Source: a virus. From it: a stretch of DNA of 31,301 nt. Location: positions 1 to 31,301 of the IMG/VR virus record IMGVR_UViG_3300012202_000008; one strand, written 5' to 3'. The translations under genes and the position numbers were made by a program. Positions 8,077 through 16,618 of this stretch are shown here, one piece after another; within the stretch, counting starts at the first letter, position 1; the number at the start of each line of letters is the position of its first letter. The notes under the pieces were generated by a model that searched no databases, had not been told where the DNA came from, and saw nothing but the letters and a program-made list of their open reading frames with translations.

Positions 8077-8739
8077 CTACCATTCTGAAGTCACGGCGCC
8101 GACGATGCCGCTGGATGCCGATGCCGGTGGTGATGAACCTCCGTTGATGGCGAACGCCGGACCCCAGAAATGATTGGTCTGCGTCGCAAGGTCCATCGTC
8201 ACCGACCCAGGCGACGACTGTATCCCCCACTCCGAGCACCTCGCCGTTCCGTTTCCTGTGCCGAGGTTGAAGCTCGTACCATGGGTCGATGTCCCGCTAC
8301 TCATCGCCACCGCGTATACGAGGTCGTCGGACAAGCTGGTGCTGAAGCTAGCGAACGATGTGCCAGCCGAGTTGGACGTCTGTGACGATCCGTCGACGCT
8401 GACGGCTGTCGCCCCGGTGGGCGGCTGAAATTCGTCCTGCACCATCCACTGATTGCCGGTCGCCCCCGAGAAATTATAAGTCAGAATTTTGGGGCCGTTG
8501 GTCAGGAAACCGTTTGATCTAAAGGCGACGGTGTACAGGCTGCCGTCATCGTGCGAATCGAAAACCGTGTAAGCGTTGCTCTTGTCGTCCGTGACCGACG
8601 TCAGGGTGAATGCTGCATCCAATAGCACCGCACCGACGACGATGTTGCCGTTGGCGATGGTTGACGCGAACGATTCATTGACTGTGGTGACCCCGCCAGC
8701 CGTGTTCACGACTCCTTGGATTTGCGTCCAGTCGGTCAA
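8077..8739 (-). CDS. Beta-rich virion-associated protein, Gly/Trp C-terminus (paralog 2)
   Basis: This 220-residue protein has the same layout as its neighbours: an N-terminal strand set (LTSVTDDKSNAYTVF), a central W-containing strand (QWMVQDEF), a Ser/Thr-rich loop region, and an Ala/Ser/Pro linker before the terminal GIVGAVTSEW. The shared terminal motif and strand order indicate duplication from a common ancestor with the 230-residue protein and with each half of the 486-residue protein. No active-site residues are evident. A role as a fibre or decoration adhesin is inferred from its place among tailspike and fibre genes. Confidence 0.7.
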   Translation of the reverse strand: MTDWTQIQGVVNTAGGVTTVNESFASTIANGNIVVGAVLLDAAFTLTSVTDDKSNAYTVFDSHDDGSLYTVAFRSNGFLTNGPKILTYNFSGATGNQWMVQDEFQPPTGATAVSVDGSSQTSNSAGTSFASFSTSLSDDLVYAVAMSSGTSTHGTSFNLGTGNGTARCSEWGIQSSPGSVTMDLATQTNHFWGPAFAINGGSSPPASASSGIVGAVTSEW

Positions 8740-8748
8740 CCATTCCTC

Positions 8749-10209
8749 CTACCAATCACACGATGCCATACCGATCACGCCAAACGGCACCGATGGCGCT
8801 GCCGCTGGGCCAGGCAGTATCTCTAAGGCAAGGGAGTTGACGCCGCTCGTGACACCGGGGGCGAGGAACGTCCACGAGCAGTTCTGCAAGGTCGTCGGCT
8901 GGTTGTAGGCGTGAGCCCAACCATCGCCCGACGAATAGGCCGTCCCATCTATAAACCCCGTGAAGCTGAGAATGTCGCTGAGCACGTCCGTCCCGGACGG
9001 GCTCGTCAGCGCCGTGACGGGACCGTTGCCGTCCGAAAGAAGATAAATGCAAAGACTGTTGTTGGCCGACGGGGTGAAGTCGGGCTGGTGCTGAATGGAA
9101 GTTTGCGAAGAGGTAATGACCGTGCCGTCTACATGGACCACGGCACCGATCGGACTCGTCAGATGCGCGCCGGCGATGTCGTAGAGGGTGAAGTGCGCTT
9201 GCTGCGACTGCGGACTCGTCTCATGAAGAGTGACCGTCAGGTTCGGGTTGGGAGACGCATTCTTGAAATAGAAGACCGGCAGTGCCCCTGCCTGCATCTG
9301 CGCGTTGGTGAACAGGCTCGTCCAAGTGTTGCCTTCTGAATCGGTAACTGAAACAGGCGGTTCAAGATTGAAAACATTGGTCGTGATCAGCATCCTGAAT
9401 GTGCCGACCGTCGGGAACTGCACGGGCCATGTGGCGATCTCTAGCGCTATGAACATCGGATGGAAGCCGACCAGGCGCACGCCAGCGCCGGGGACCGTTC
9501 CAGCGCCTGGCGAGAGCTTCAGCGCGACGGCGACACAGTTAAATGCGTCCGTGGTGTCGTTGGTAGGCGACATGCCGGGGTTGACCGCGGCACTGGTCGC
9601 CTGGACCTGATAGGCGGAAGCGTGCGGAGTTCCCTGGTTCTGCCAACCATTTTGGCCATTCTTCAGCGTGAAGCCGCTGGATGGCGAGAACGACAGCGTG
9701 GGAACATTCGCCGACGCACCGCCATCGAACTGGAAGTACGACAGGATCAGGTTGCCGCCGTTGGCGTCGTTGTTGCCCGGCGTGAATGACCCGCAGCCAA
9801 TCGGCGTAGTGCCCCCAAAGACTTGGCTGGCCGCGCTCGACGTGCCGTTGGCCGGACTCGAAGTGGCGATGCCGGCCCACTCCTCCCACACGAAGATCGG
9901 GTTGGGATTCTGGGTCCCGGTGAACACGATAGTCAGCTTCGCCTTCCCGGATCCGGAGTTGGGAAATAGGAAGATGGCCGTCTTGGAGTTGGCCCCCGTG
10001 ACGGTGACCGCGGGAGTCGTCGACCAGCTGCCGTTGATGGTGTCGGAGATGGTGGAGATCGTCGCCGTGGCGACGTACGACATCACGAGGACGAGACAGT
10101 TGCCAGCATTAACCCGCCGCTCGTTTAACACATAGTTGTTGCCGCTGGTGCCGTCGACGCCAATCGGGTCGCCGCAAGTAAAGATTCCCTGGACGAGCGT
10201 CGCGTTCAT
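8749..10209 (-). CDS. Two-domain beta-rich protein, Gly/Trp C-terminus (paralog 3)
   Basis: This 486-residue protein contains two copies of the neighbours' domain. Copy one spans about residues 1-255, with the strand ISTISDTINGSW, then FVWEEWAGIA, and ends near GVRLVGFHPM. Copy two spans about residues 256-486, with VSVTDSEGNTWTSLF, FTLYDIAG and a final GVIGMASCDW. The Gly-Val/Ile-x-Gly motif thus occurs at the end of both halves. The stop-to-start gap to the next gene is short and its start overlaps the upstream stop, so it is one translation-coupled unit. The function is probably structural or adhesive. Confidence 0.7.
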   Translation of the reverse strand: MNATLVQGIFTCGDPIGVDGTSGNNYVLNERRVNAGNCLVLVMSYVATATISTISDTINGSWSTTPAVTVTGANSKTAIFLFPNSGSGKAKLTIVFTGTQNPNPIFVWEEWAGIATSSPANGTSSAASQVFGGTTPIGCGSFTPGNNDANGGNLILSYFQFDGGASANVPTLSFSPSSGFTLKNGQNGWQNQGTPHASAYQVQATSAAVNPGMSPTNDTTDAFNCVAVALKLSPGAGTVPGAGVRLVGFHPMFIALEIATWPVQFPTVGTFRMLITTNVFNLEPPVSVTDSEGNTWTSLFTNAQMQAGALPVFYFKNASPNPNLTVTLHETSPQSQQAHFTLYDIAGAHLTSPIGAVVHVDGTVITSSQTSIQHQPDFTPSANNSLCIYLLSDGNGPVTALTSPSGTDVLSDILSFTGFIDGTAYSSGDGWAHAYNQPTTLQNCSWTFLAPGVTSGVNSLALEILPGPAAAPSVPFGVIGMASCDW

Positions 10210-12395
10210 GGTTGAACAAATGGAGTGCCGGCATCAAAGCGAGCCTTCGCAGGGTTACCGGATCCGGCGCAACTATTTGCCTGGAACTGTGGAATCGCTG
10301 CTGGCGTCACCCACGGCCACGGATAGGTGCAGGAAGCCCCGGTGAAGAACGACGGTTTGACGGGCAAATAGAACGAATTAGGCAGGTTGTGATCCGGGGT
10401 GCCCGCATCGTACTGTATCGAGCTGTTGAAGTAATTGTAGTTGCCGTGACGGAACGTCCACGTCGTGCCGTTGGGGTCGACCGGCTGCGGGACAACGTCG
10501 CGCCAACCGAGCAGCCAGATCCCGGGATTCTGATTAGCTCCGTTGTTGGAAAACTGCGCGTTCAGTTGAAACGCGTTCCCGGCCACGGTCACACCCGACA
10601 CGCCGAGAACATTACCGACGAAGGCGTGCCAGTAATTGTACTCCTGCACCCCCGCGGCACGGAGGACGCCGCATCCGCTGCCGTTCCCGTTGCAGTTCGA
10701 CCCGGCCGAGTCGGTGATCGTGAAGCCCGAGTTGCTCTGACCGGAGAAGTAATAGAGGTAGGGACTTCGTATGGCGGTCCCAAGGTTACGGAACCTCGTG
10801 TGATAGAACGCCGACCCGTGAGTCGAATCGTCGTCCAGGTTGTGCGACCAGTTCCCCTCGAAGAGCATGTGGTGGCTCCCGGCGAGATGTGACCCGTTCG
10901 CCCCCAACTCGACGAACGTGGGGGGAACGCCCGGGATCATGTCCATGTAGTTGTAGGCCACGACGCTGCCCGCACCTCCGGCCTTCATCACCATGCCCTT
11001 GCCGTTGAGGACCGATATGTTGTTTACGATGTACGCCTCGGTTGTGGTCTGAAGGTTAATTCCGTACTCCGCCCCATTCGAGGCCGGATGAACATAATGG
11101 TGAATGAAGCTCTTGTTGATCTCGATCCTTGCCGAGTATGTCGATGACATGCCGCCACCGAACCACGTGTCCGACTCGACGCCCTTGGCCCAGCAGTAGG
11201 CGCACACGTTGAACACCACCCCGCCGCTGCTGGCACCGTGGATGGTCAAGTTCTCTATGCCGACGTTCTGCACGAACGCCAGCGGCGTCGGGGCATATAG
11301 GCGCGAGACGAGGGATGTCTGGAAGGCGATGGTCAGGGGGCTGTCGAAGGTGATCGTGTTCCCGTTTATCGCGATGATCTTTTTGATCTCGTTCACCACG
11401 TAACCGTCCGTGGTCGAGCATAGACTCTGGGTGTAGGCGCAGAACACGAAGCAGCTGGCGACGGTCCCGCACTCGTCTCCGGTTATGGTCGGGCTGTGGA
11501 GCTGCCACGCCAGCCTGTTGGTCGCCGACTGCTTCCCGTTGACCAGGCTGCTGCCGGTGCTGTTGAGAAAATCAGGCGAAGCATAGACCATCCCCCCGGT
11601 CGCGTACCCCGTGCCGGCTGCGGGATCGGTCTGGAAGGACGGATTGTTGCCCTGGTTGAGCAGGACCCACTGACCGACAGAGAACCCGCTCACGCTGGCC
11701 ACGGTGATCTTGGTGTCGCCCTGCGCCGCGTCCGCCGTCAGCGTCGTCGGCGTCGTCCAATTATTGTTGGCACTCTCGGGATAACCGAGCCCCAGCGTGA
11801 TGACGGGGTTCGGGACGCAGCCATTAAGATTGCATCCGTTGTTGGCAGCAATATTTGCCCCGCTGACCACCGCGCCCCAGGCGCTGGAATCTAATATCGT
11901 CGCGCAATACGGGCTTCCGGTGAAGTTGGCCCCCGTGCCGACGGTGCCGTTCGCAGAGGTGCCGGAGGAGGCGTTGCAGTCGTCTCCCATGGCCGAAGTA
12001 GCGCAGTTCGACGTCTGCGTGCAGCCGCGGATCGTTATGCCCTTCTCGACGTTCAGCGTCTCACTTTCGCCGATCAGGAACCTGCCGACTCCGAGCTGGA
12101 CGACCTGCCCCGGCGTGCAGTTGTTGATGGCCGTCTGGATCTGCGGTTTGTCATCCATTCCGCTACCGAGCGGAGTGAGCACAAGGCCGCAAATGGTGGT
12201 GCGGTTCGGGATGCCGTCCACAGACTGCATCCCCGCCATCCGCCAGTTGGCGTTCGCGTCGTTGTACAATGGCAGCACTCCGAACGTCGGGTTTCCGGAG
12301 AACACGGGCGGCGTCACCACGGGCTGCGCGTGGAGCGCGACAGCCATCGCCGCGGCAAGCGCGGCAAAGAGAACGGTTCCCAGCTTCTTCATCAT
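10206..12395 (-). CDS. Signal-peptide-bearing beta-helix protein (pectate-lyase-like fold)
   Basis: This 729-residue protein begins MMKKLGTVLFAALAAAMAVA, then LHAQ: a clear Sec signal peptide with a likely cut after Ala-His-Ala near residue 23. The mature part has the carbohydrate-active beta-helix entry DKPQIQTAINNCTPGQVVQL, then VGRFLIGESETLNVEKGITI. Later strands with Asn and His include VGIENLTIHGASS, IEINKSFIHHY, MLFEGNWSHN and EYNYWHAFVGN. It is unusually Cys-rich for a phage protein, consistent with disulfides in an exported protein. Phage tailspikes normally lack signal peptides, so this may be a moron-type secreted enzyme or a gene recently taken from a host. The start overlaps the preceding stop (ATGA). 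No exact catalytic residues could be assigned. Confidence 0.8.
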   Translation of the reverse strand: MMKKLGTVLFAALAAAMAVALHAQPVVTPPVFSGNPTFGVLPLYNDANANWRMAGMQSVDGIPNRTTICGLVLTPLGSGMDDKPQIQTAINNCTPGQVVQLGVGRFLIGESETLNVEKGITIRGCTQTSNCATSAMGDDCNASSGTSANGTVGTGANFTGSPYCATILDSSAWGAVVSGANIAANNGCNLNGCVPNPVITLGLGYPESANNNWTTPTTLTADAAQGDTKITVASVSGFSVGQWVLLNQGNNPSFQTDPAAGTGYATGGMVYASPDFLNSTGSSLVNGKQSATNRLAWQLHSPTITGDECGTVASCFVFCAYTQSLCSTTDGYVVNEIKKIIAINGNTITFDSPLTIAFQTSLVSRLYAPTPLAFVQNVGIENLTIHGASSGGVVFNVCAYCWAKGVESDTWFGGGMSSTYSARIEINKSFIHHYVHPASNGAEYGINLQTTTEAYIVNNISVLNGKGMVMKAGGAGSVVAYNYMDMIPGVPPTFVELGANGSHLAGSHHMLFEGNWSHNLDDDSTHGSAFYHTRFRNLGTAIRSPYLYYFSGQSNSGFTITDSAGSNCNGNGSGCGVLRAAGVQEYNYWHAFVGNVLGVSGVTVAGNAFQLNAQFSNNGANQNPGIWLLGWRDVVPQPVDPNGTTWTFRHGNYNYFNSSIQYDAGTPDHNLPNSFYLPVKPSFFTGASCTYPWPWVTPAAIPQFQANSCAGSGNPAKARFDAGTPFVQP

Positions 12396-13003
12396 GGCAC
12401 CGTGAAGATCGAGATGTTTATCGGGATATCACCCGTCGCCGTGAACAGGAACGAGACGTTGGTCCCGTTGGTCTCCGCCTGCGTCGGCACGTAATCATAT
12501 TGGCCGTTACCTAGGTTCGTCACGGTTCCCCCGCCTGCGCCCTGCGCACCGCCATCTTTGGAGACAAAGACCGAGACGGCGGCGCCCGTATCTGCAATTC
12601 CAGCCGTCGTCATCATCACGAAAGTGACGTGTTGGGTGGCGACTTGATTCTTGTGCAGGCCGCCCGTCAGGAACATCAGGTTCTCGGGAACGGCGCTGCT
12701 CGCCGTGATCAGGAAGCTGACGCAGTTCCCGTTGGTCTCCGCCTGGGTGGGGGCATAGTTGTAGACGCCGTTCCCGAGTTCGGAGAACGTCCCCGTGGTG
12801 GAAGCCTGGGCACCGCCATCTTTTGACGTGAACCCAACGATAGTGGCGCCTGTGAGCGCGTTGCTGTTCGTCACGTTGACGAGTTCGAACGTGAAGTTCT
12901 GGTTGGGAACGTTTTTCAGTAAGCTCATATCGCCCAGGTTTCCGGTCGGTGGCGGTACAAGAGAAAACGGATTCCTTGCTATCGGCCCGCTCGCAAAGGT
13001 CAT
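12392..13003 (-). CDS. Two-repeat beta domain protein (Ig-like, tail/fibre associated)
   Basis: This 203-residue protein begins MTFASGPIARNPFSLVPPPT, then two tandem repeats of about 72 residues. Both repeats contain SKDGGAQ, a short variable strand, LGNGxYxYxPTQAETNG and VSFL. This DGGA...ETNG module recurs in phage tail and fibre proteins and is probably an Ig-like sandwich. ATG at 13003 is chosen because it overlaps the previous TGA as ATGA; the frame is open upstream to a TTG at 13051. Its stop in turn overlaps the start of the beta-helix gene. It is likely an adhesive or spacer protein in the fibre block. Confidence 0.7.
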   Translation of the reverse strand: MTFASGPIARNPFSLVPPPTGNLGDMSLLKNVPNQNFTFELVNVTNSNALTGATIVGFTSKDGGAQASTTGTFSELGNGVYNYAPTQAETNGNCVSFLITASSAVPENLMFLTGGLHKNQVATQHVTFVMMTTAGIADTGAAVSVFVSKDGGAQGAGGGTVTNLGNGQYDYVPTQAETNGTNVSFLFTATGDIPINISIFTVP

Positions 13004-13686
13004 TGCGGGACCAGCGTTGCCGAGAGCCCCCAGTGTATGCCCGCGCAACAATCAACGGTGGGGAACGTGGCTGGCATGGCCCCGAACGTCTGTCCGGCCC
13101 ACTTGGCCTGACCAGAGGATTGATCGACGGGAAAACTCAGGTTGCTGCTGCTAGGCTCGTAGGCCAGCCAGTAAGTTCCTGCCGGGACCGGCACGTTGCC
13201 GACCGGCTGGGTGTTCCGGCCAGCGGTTGGCGTGAACGTCCCGGTCTGGACGACGATCTGGTTGTCCAACGTGTAAACGCCAAGGCGGAGCTGACCGGCA
13301 GGATTTGTCACGCAGAACGATAAACTCTTGAGCGTTCCGGCCTGCGCCAACGTCGCGGCTTGCACCAGGATCAAGCCGCCGTTGCCGCCGTCAGTGCCAG
13401 CGAGGTTGCACGATGTCTCGCCCATCGTGATCGTCATAGCGGGAGGCGGAGGAGGTGGAGGCGGTGAAGGCGGTGGCGGAGGAGGAGGCGGAGGAGGCGC
13501 ACCGCTACAATCAATATTTGGGTTTGCGGGACCTGAAAACGGTGCTGTCATCGCTGCTAGGGGAGGGGAGATCACCGTCCCGCCGGGCACAGGACACGAT
13601 TGCGAGAACGTAGGCTCGGTCCAATGCAGAAATGGAACCACACTTAGCAATATCGTAAAAACTACCTTCGGAACGTCGATGCGCAT
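13000..13686 (-). CDS. Exported protein with proline-rich linker and C-terminal beta domain
   Basis: This 228-residue protein starts MRIDVPKVVFTILLSVVPFL, a signal peptide or membrane anchor ending near TFSQS. ATG at 13686 is chosen for an AGGAGG nine bases upstream. After a short Cys-containing stretch comes a hinge of ten prolines, Ser and eight prolines, then a C-terminal domain of about 145 residues: beta strands, LSFCVTNPAGQLRLGVYTLD, GTYWLAYE and a Cys-Cys near the end. The plan (export signal, proline hinge, beta domain) resembles secreted carbohydrate-binding or adhesion proteins. The same frame continues upstream through a zinc-knuckle-like module (separate entry), so a longer membrane form is possible. 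Confidence 0.7.
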   Translation of the reverse strand: MRIDVPKVVFTILLSVVPFLHWTEPTFSQSCPVPGGTVISPPLAAMTAPFSGPANPNIDCSGAPPPPPPPPPPSPPPPPPPPAMTITMGETSCNLAGTDGGNGGLILVQAATLAQAGTLKSLSFCVTNPAGQLRLGVYTLDNQIVVQTGTFTPTAGRNTQPVGNVPVPAGTYWLAYEPSSSNLSFPVDQSSGQAKWAGQTFGAMPATFPTVDCCAGIHWGLSATLVPQ

Positions 13687-13832
13687 TGCCTTCATCCTCC
13701 TGGTGGCGGCCTTCAGATAAATCTTGTTATCAGACATCTTCGAGCACACTACGCACCGATCATTTGATGCGTAGCGCTCGGCAACGTGACCGTGACGGCA
13801 CGGATTCCCGGTGAAATATCGCTTTCCCCTCA
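13687..13832 (-). other. In-frame zinc-knuckle module upstream of the exported protein
   Basis: Between the stop of the glycosyltransferase fusion gene and the start of the exported protein, the exported protein's frame stays open and encodes RYFTGNPCRHGHVAERYASN followed by DRCVVCSK. This CxHGH...CxxC pattern is familiar from N-termini of phage HNH-type endonucleases. No ATG or TTG start precedes it; a GTG at 13878 inside the upstream gene would give a 292-residue membrane protein with a cytoplasmic zinc module. It may be a real N-terminal extension, a separate tiny protein, or a remnant of a lost homing endonuclease. Confidence 0.45.
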
Positions 13833-16244
13833 GACCGCGCTCAGGTCGTTTGCGACCCTCCTCACCAACTCGTCCCACTCGCCGACCTTCTGCTGCCTGT
13901 AAATCTTGACGCTAGGATACCACGGGCTGCGCTCGTTCCAAGGTGAGCCGGGACGCTCGGCCATCCAGTGCCACGACCCTGGCTCGGCCGAGTTCAGCAG
14001 CCATACGGGCTTGCCCATCGCGCCGGCGAGATGCACTACCGCCGTGTCAACAGAGATGACCAAGTCGAGGTTGGCGACCAACGCCGCAGTATCGTCCCAG
14101 GACGGTTTTTCTGGGAGAACATCCTCTGCCAATCTGTTTTGCGTGCGTTCTGGGCCAACTTGAAGCGATATGAAATCAAACCCATCTACATCAAGGAGCG
14201 GTTTCAGATCGTCGAAGTGCATCGACTTGCGCTTGCCATACCTCGCGATCCATAGTCCCTCACGGATGCCGGACGACCAGCACAATCCAACGCTCCGACA
14301 TCGTTCGCTCAACGGAAGACTTCTGCAGTACTTGGCAACGAGGTCAGGATCGGCGTGCAGGTACGGCCCGAACGACGGCACGGTGTCGACCTCCGTCCCG
14401 AACACGTGCGGGAGTTCGCCGATCGGGATGTGATAGTCGAACGCCTCGATGCCGATCGCGCCCGGATAGTCTATGGCCTGCGGGACCACCTTGACTCCTG
14501 GGAAGCTGCGCTGCATCAGGGACAGCATGTTCTCGTAGGCCTCGTAGCGAACGTCGTAGCCATCGTCGACCATCAGCTGGAGGTACCGCGCGCAACAAAG
14601 GTTGTCTCCGAACCCGGCCTCTGCGTGGACGTGGATGCGCGCCGGAGATTTCAGGTTCACGCAATCGTCGTTGCTCAGCGCTGGCTCACCGTTCCACATC
14701 GGCGAATCGAAGCGATTGACCGGCACGTACAGCGGCAGTTGTGTGCGCTCCACGGACCTCCAGGTGTGTTCCTTCCAGCCCTCTCTGTAGCGGCCCAGAG
14801 CGTGCAGCGACAGACTCTTGTTCCAGTGGCACGTCGCCGGCTCGCTGACGCCGGCCTCCAGGGCCTCGTCATAGAGCGCTATCGCGTCCTCGTGCCGCCC
14901 CTCGCGGTAGGCGGTGAAGGCCAGGGTCAGCGTCGCGTCACCATGGGCGGTGGGCGGTTCTTTGGTGAAGCGGACCTCGTGTGCCAGCCTCTCGGCTTCG
15001 GCGTAGACCTCTTTCGTCGGCTCGTCGTCGAACAGCGCCGAGATCATGTCCAACTTAGGTTCAACTGCGTCCGGGTCGACCTCCATAGCGCGCCGGAAGG
15101 CGGCCTTCGCCTCCTCCAGTTTCTCCGACCAGAGGTAGAGGCCGCCGAGCATGCGCCACGCATGAACGTTGTCAGGCTCGATGCGCGTCGCCACGATGGC
15201 CTCGTTGATCGCCCGGTCCCAGTGCCGCATCGGCCGCAATGTCTGCCCCACCATCTCCAGGATATACTCGACGGCGTCCGGGACACACTTGATCGCTTCC
15301 TGGTACCAGTCGAACGCCGTCCCCAGCTTCTTCTGGCTGGCCGCGATCTTCGCGAAGAAAAAACATGCCTCCCCGCGGGCGACGCGCTGCGCCGTGGTCT
15401 CTGGATTCTTCGTGATCGTGTAGATCAAGCGGAAGAGGTTGTTGGCGTCCAGGACGCGGCCGGCGTGGTAGTACCCGCTGGCCTGCGCCAGCAGATCCTT
15501 GAGGTTGACCGTATCGCTCGGGACGGGGGTCACCTCGACGGACGACACCATCCCAACCCAGCCAGCCTGGTAATGCTGGAACATCTGCTCGGCACCTACC
15601 TCCGCGGCATACCTCGCGACCAACCCACCCTTGCCGCCGACCTCGATGTAGGGGCAGTTCTCTAGGACGATCGGGGCGTCGTCGACCGCAACGAGCGTGT
15701 CCGGCCGCAGGATCGGCAACGCCGCCAGCAGTTCGTCGAGGTGGTGCTTCTGGGCCATAAGCGTCGCAGCCCAGTTCAGGTTCGATGCGTCGAGGTAGAG
15801 CAGGTCGATCGGAACGGAAGAAACATCGGCCGCCGCCTTCAGGTATTGAACGCTGTCGCCGCAGTGGATGTACGAGGAACCACATACCGCTCCCCTGCAC
15901 AAGTCGACGGAGGAGGCATCCGTGTCCACGGATTCGAACGATGACCCGGGATGTGTCCTCACGTACTTGTCGAACAGCAGCGTCGAGCACCCGTTGCCGC
16001 CCCAGCCATCATCGTTGAACCTCTCCGCGCAACCGGTCTCGACGATCAGCACTGGCCGGTCGAACCGGTCGAGGTGCTCGAACATCATGCGGAAGGTGTC
16101 GGCGCGGGTGTGATACGACGGGACGGGCCACGACTTGAGCCGCGGGATCGCGTGCTCCTCGTACCACTTCCAGAAATCTACGGAGTACCCTGGGCCACGA
16201 ACGGGTTGGGTCGTTCGTTTGTCATCGTGGGCGGTTCCATGCAT
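13830..16244 (-). CDS. Methyltransferase-TPR-glycosyltransferase fusion
   Basis: This 804-residue protein has three parts. About residues 50-230 look like a class I SAM-dependent methyltransferase: LIVETGCAERFNDDGWGGNG (motif I region), then VDTDASS, DLLYLDAS and VAVDDAPIV. About residues 250-480 form TPR-like helical pairs (HAWRMLGGLYLWSEKLEEAK, AFTAYREGRHEDAIALYDEA). About residues 500-804 match TPR-linked glycosyltransferases related to heptosyltransferase family 9: HVHAEAGFGDNL, SVGLCWSSG and LDLVISVDTAVVHLAGAMGK. Together they suggest synthesis or capping of a methylated glycan on a virion protein or host surface. Substrates cannot be read from sequence. The start lies inside the preceding gene (67-base overlap), and the ribosome site is moderate. 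Confidence 0.75.
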   Translation of the reverse strand: MHGTAHDDKRTTQPVRGPGYSVDFWKWYEEHAIPRLKSWPVPSYHTRADTFRMMFEHLDRFDRPVLIVETGCAERFNDDGWGGNGCSTLLFDKYVRTHPGSSFESVDTDASSVDLCRGAVCGSSYIHCGDSVQYLKAAADVSSVPIDLLYLDASNLNWAATLMAQKHHLDELLAALPILRPDTLVAVDDAPIVLENCPYIEVGGKGGLVARYAAEVGAEQMFQHYQAGWVGMVSSVEVTPVPSDTVNLKDLLAQASGYYHAGRVLDANNLFRLIYTITKNPETTAQRVARGEACFFFAKIAASQKKLGTAFDWYQEAIKCVPDAVEYILEMVGQTLRPMRHWDRAINEAIVATRIEPDNVHAWRMLGGLYLWSEKLEEAKAAFRRAMEVDPDAVEPKLDMISALFDDEPTKEVYAEAERLAHEVRFTKEPPTAHGDATLTLAFTAYREGRHEDAIALYDEALEAGVSEPATCHWNKSLSLHALGRYREGWKEHTWRSVERTQLPLYVPVNRFDSPMWNGEPALSNDDCVNLKSPARIHVHAEAGFGDNLCCARYLQLMVDDGYDVRYEAYENMLSLMQRSFPGVKVVPQAIDYPGAIGIEAFDYHIPIGELPHVFGTEVDTVPSFGPYLHADPDLVAKYCRSLPLSERCRSVGLCWSSGIREGLWIARYGKRKSMHFDDLKPLLDVDGFDFISLQVGPERTQNRLAEDVLPEKPSWDDTAALVANLDLVISVDTAVVHLAGAMGKPVWLLNSAEPGSWHWMAERPGSPWNERSPWYPSVKIYRQQKVGEWDELVRRVANDLSAV

Positions 16245-16618
16245 GGCGGTTCCGTTTCCTTTGGGTGGAGGCGGGTCCGCTCTTCGCCGATGTAGCCGTC
16301 GTCATAGAAGCGCACCCGAGACGTGCCGTAGCATCGATAACACATGCCGGCCTCTGGAGTGCTACCGCGCCCGCCACAGTCTGGGCAAGGCCGGTATTCG
16401 AAATTCTGCCATGGCGCGCCGTCTTTCTGCGTGACGGTGACGTGGATCTCGCCGAGGGAATGGGCGTTGCAGCCGAACTCCGGCGGGGTCTCGATGTTCA
16501 GCGCCTGGCACTGACCCTTCCCAGGAGCTGAGGTGGGTGTGAATATCTCAGACCCGTCGCTGTAGACGGTTTTCTTGCCCATGATCCAGTGGACGCAGTT
16601 GAAGCAATGGCCAGTCAC
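16178..16618 (-). CDS. Cys-rich zinc protein with DnaJ-like CxxCGGxG module
   Basis: This 146-residue protein has two Cys clusters. The first 60 residues hold CFNCVHW, CQAL and CNAH. Residues near 78-100 read CPDCGGRGSTPEAGMCYRCY, like one repeat pair of the DnaJ zinc domain (CxxCGGxG...CxxCxG). The GTG start overlaps the FkbM gene stop as GTGA, with GGAG upstream. The last 20 residues overlap the start of the glycosyltransferase fusion. It probably binds one or two zinc ions and acts as a small adaptor or chaperone-like protein; the target is unknown. Confidence 0.65.
   Translation of the reverse strand: MTGHCFNCVHWIMGKKTVYSDGSEIFTPTSAPGKGQCQALNIETPPEFGCNAHSLGEIHVTVTQKDGAPWQNFEYRPCPDCGGRGSTPEAGMCYRCYGTSRVRFYDDGYIGEERTRLHPKETEPPCMEPPTMTNERPNPFVAQGTP

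Noticed and set aside
13440-13505. GGAGGAGGCGG-like DNA repeats
   Set aside because: They are proline codons of the linker in the exported protein, not a CRISPR or mobile repeat.
14355-15665. A 436-codon plus-strand open frame opposite the methyltransferase-glycosyltransferase gene
   Set aside because: It is an antisense shadow: Arg/Val/Leu-rich low-information sequence, while the minus strand encodes recognisable enzyme domains.
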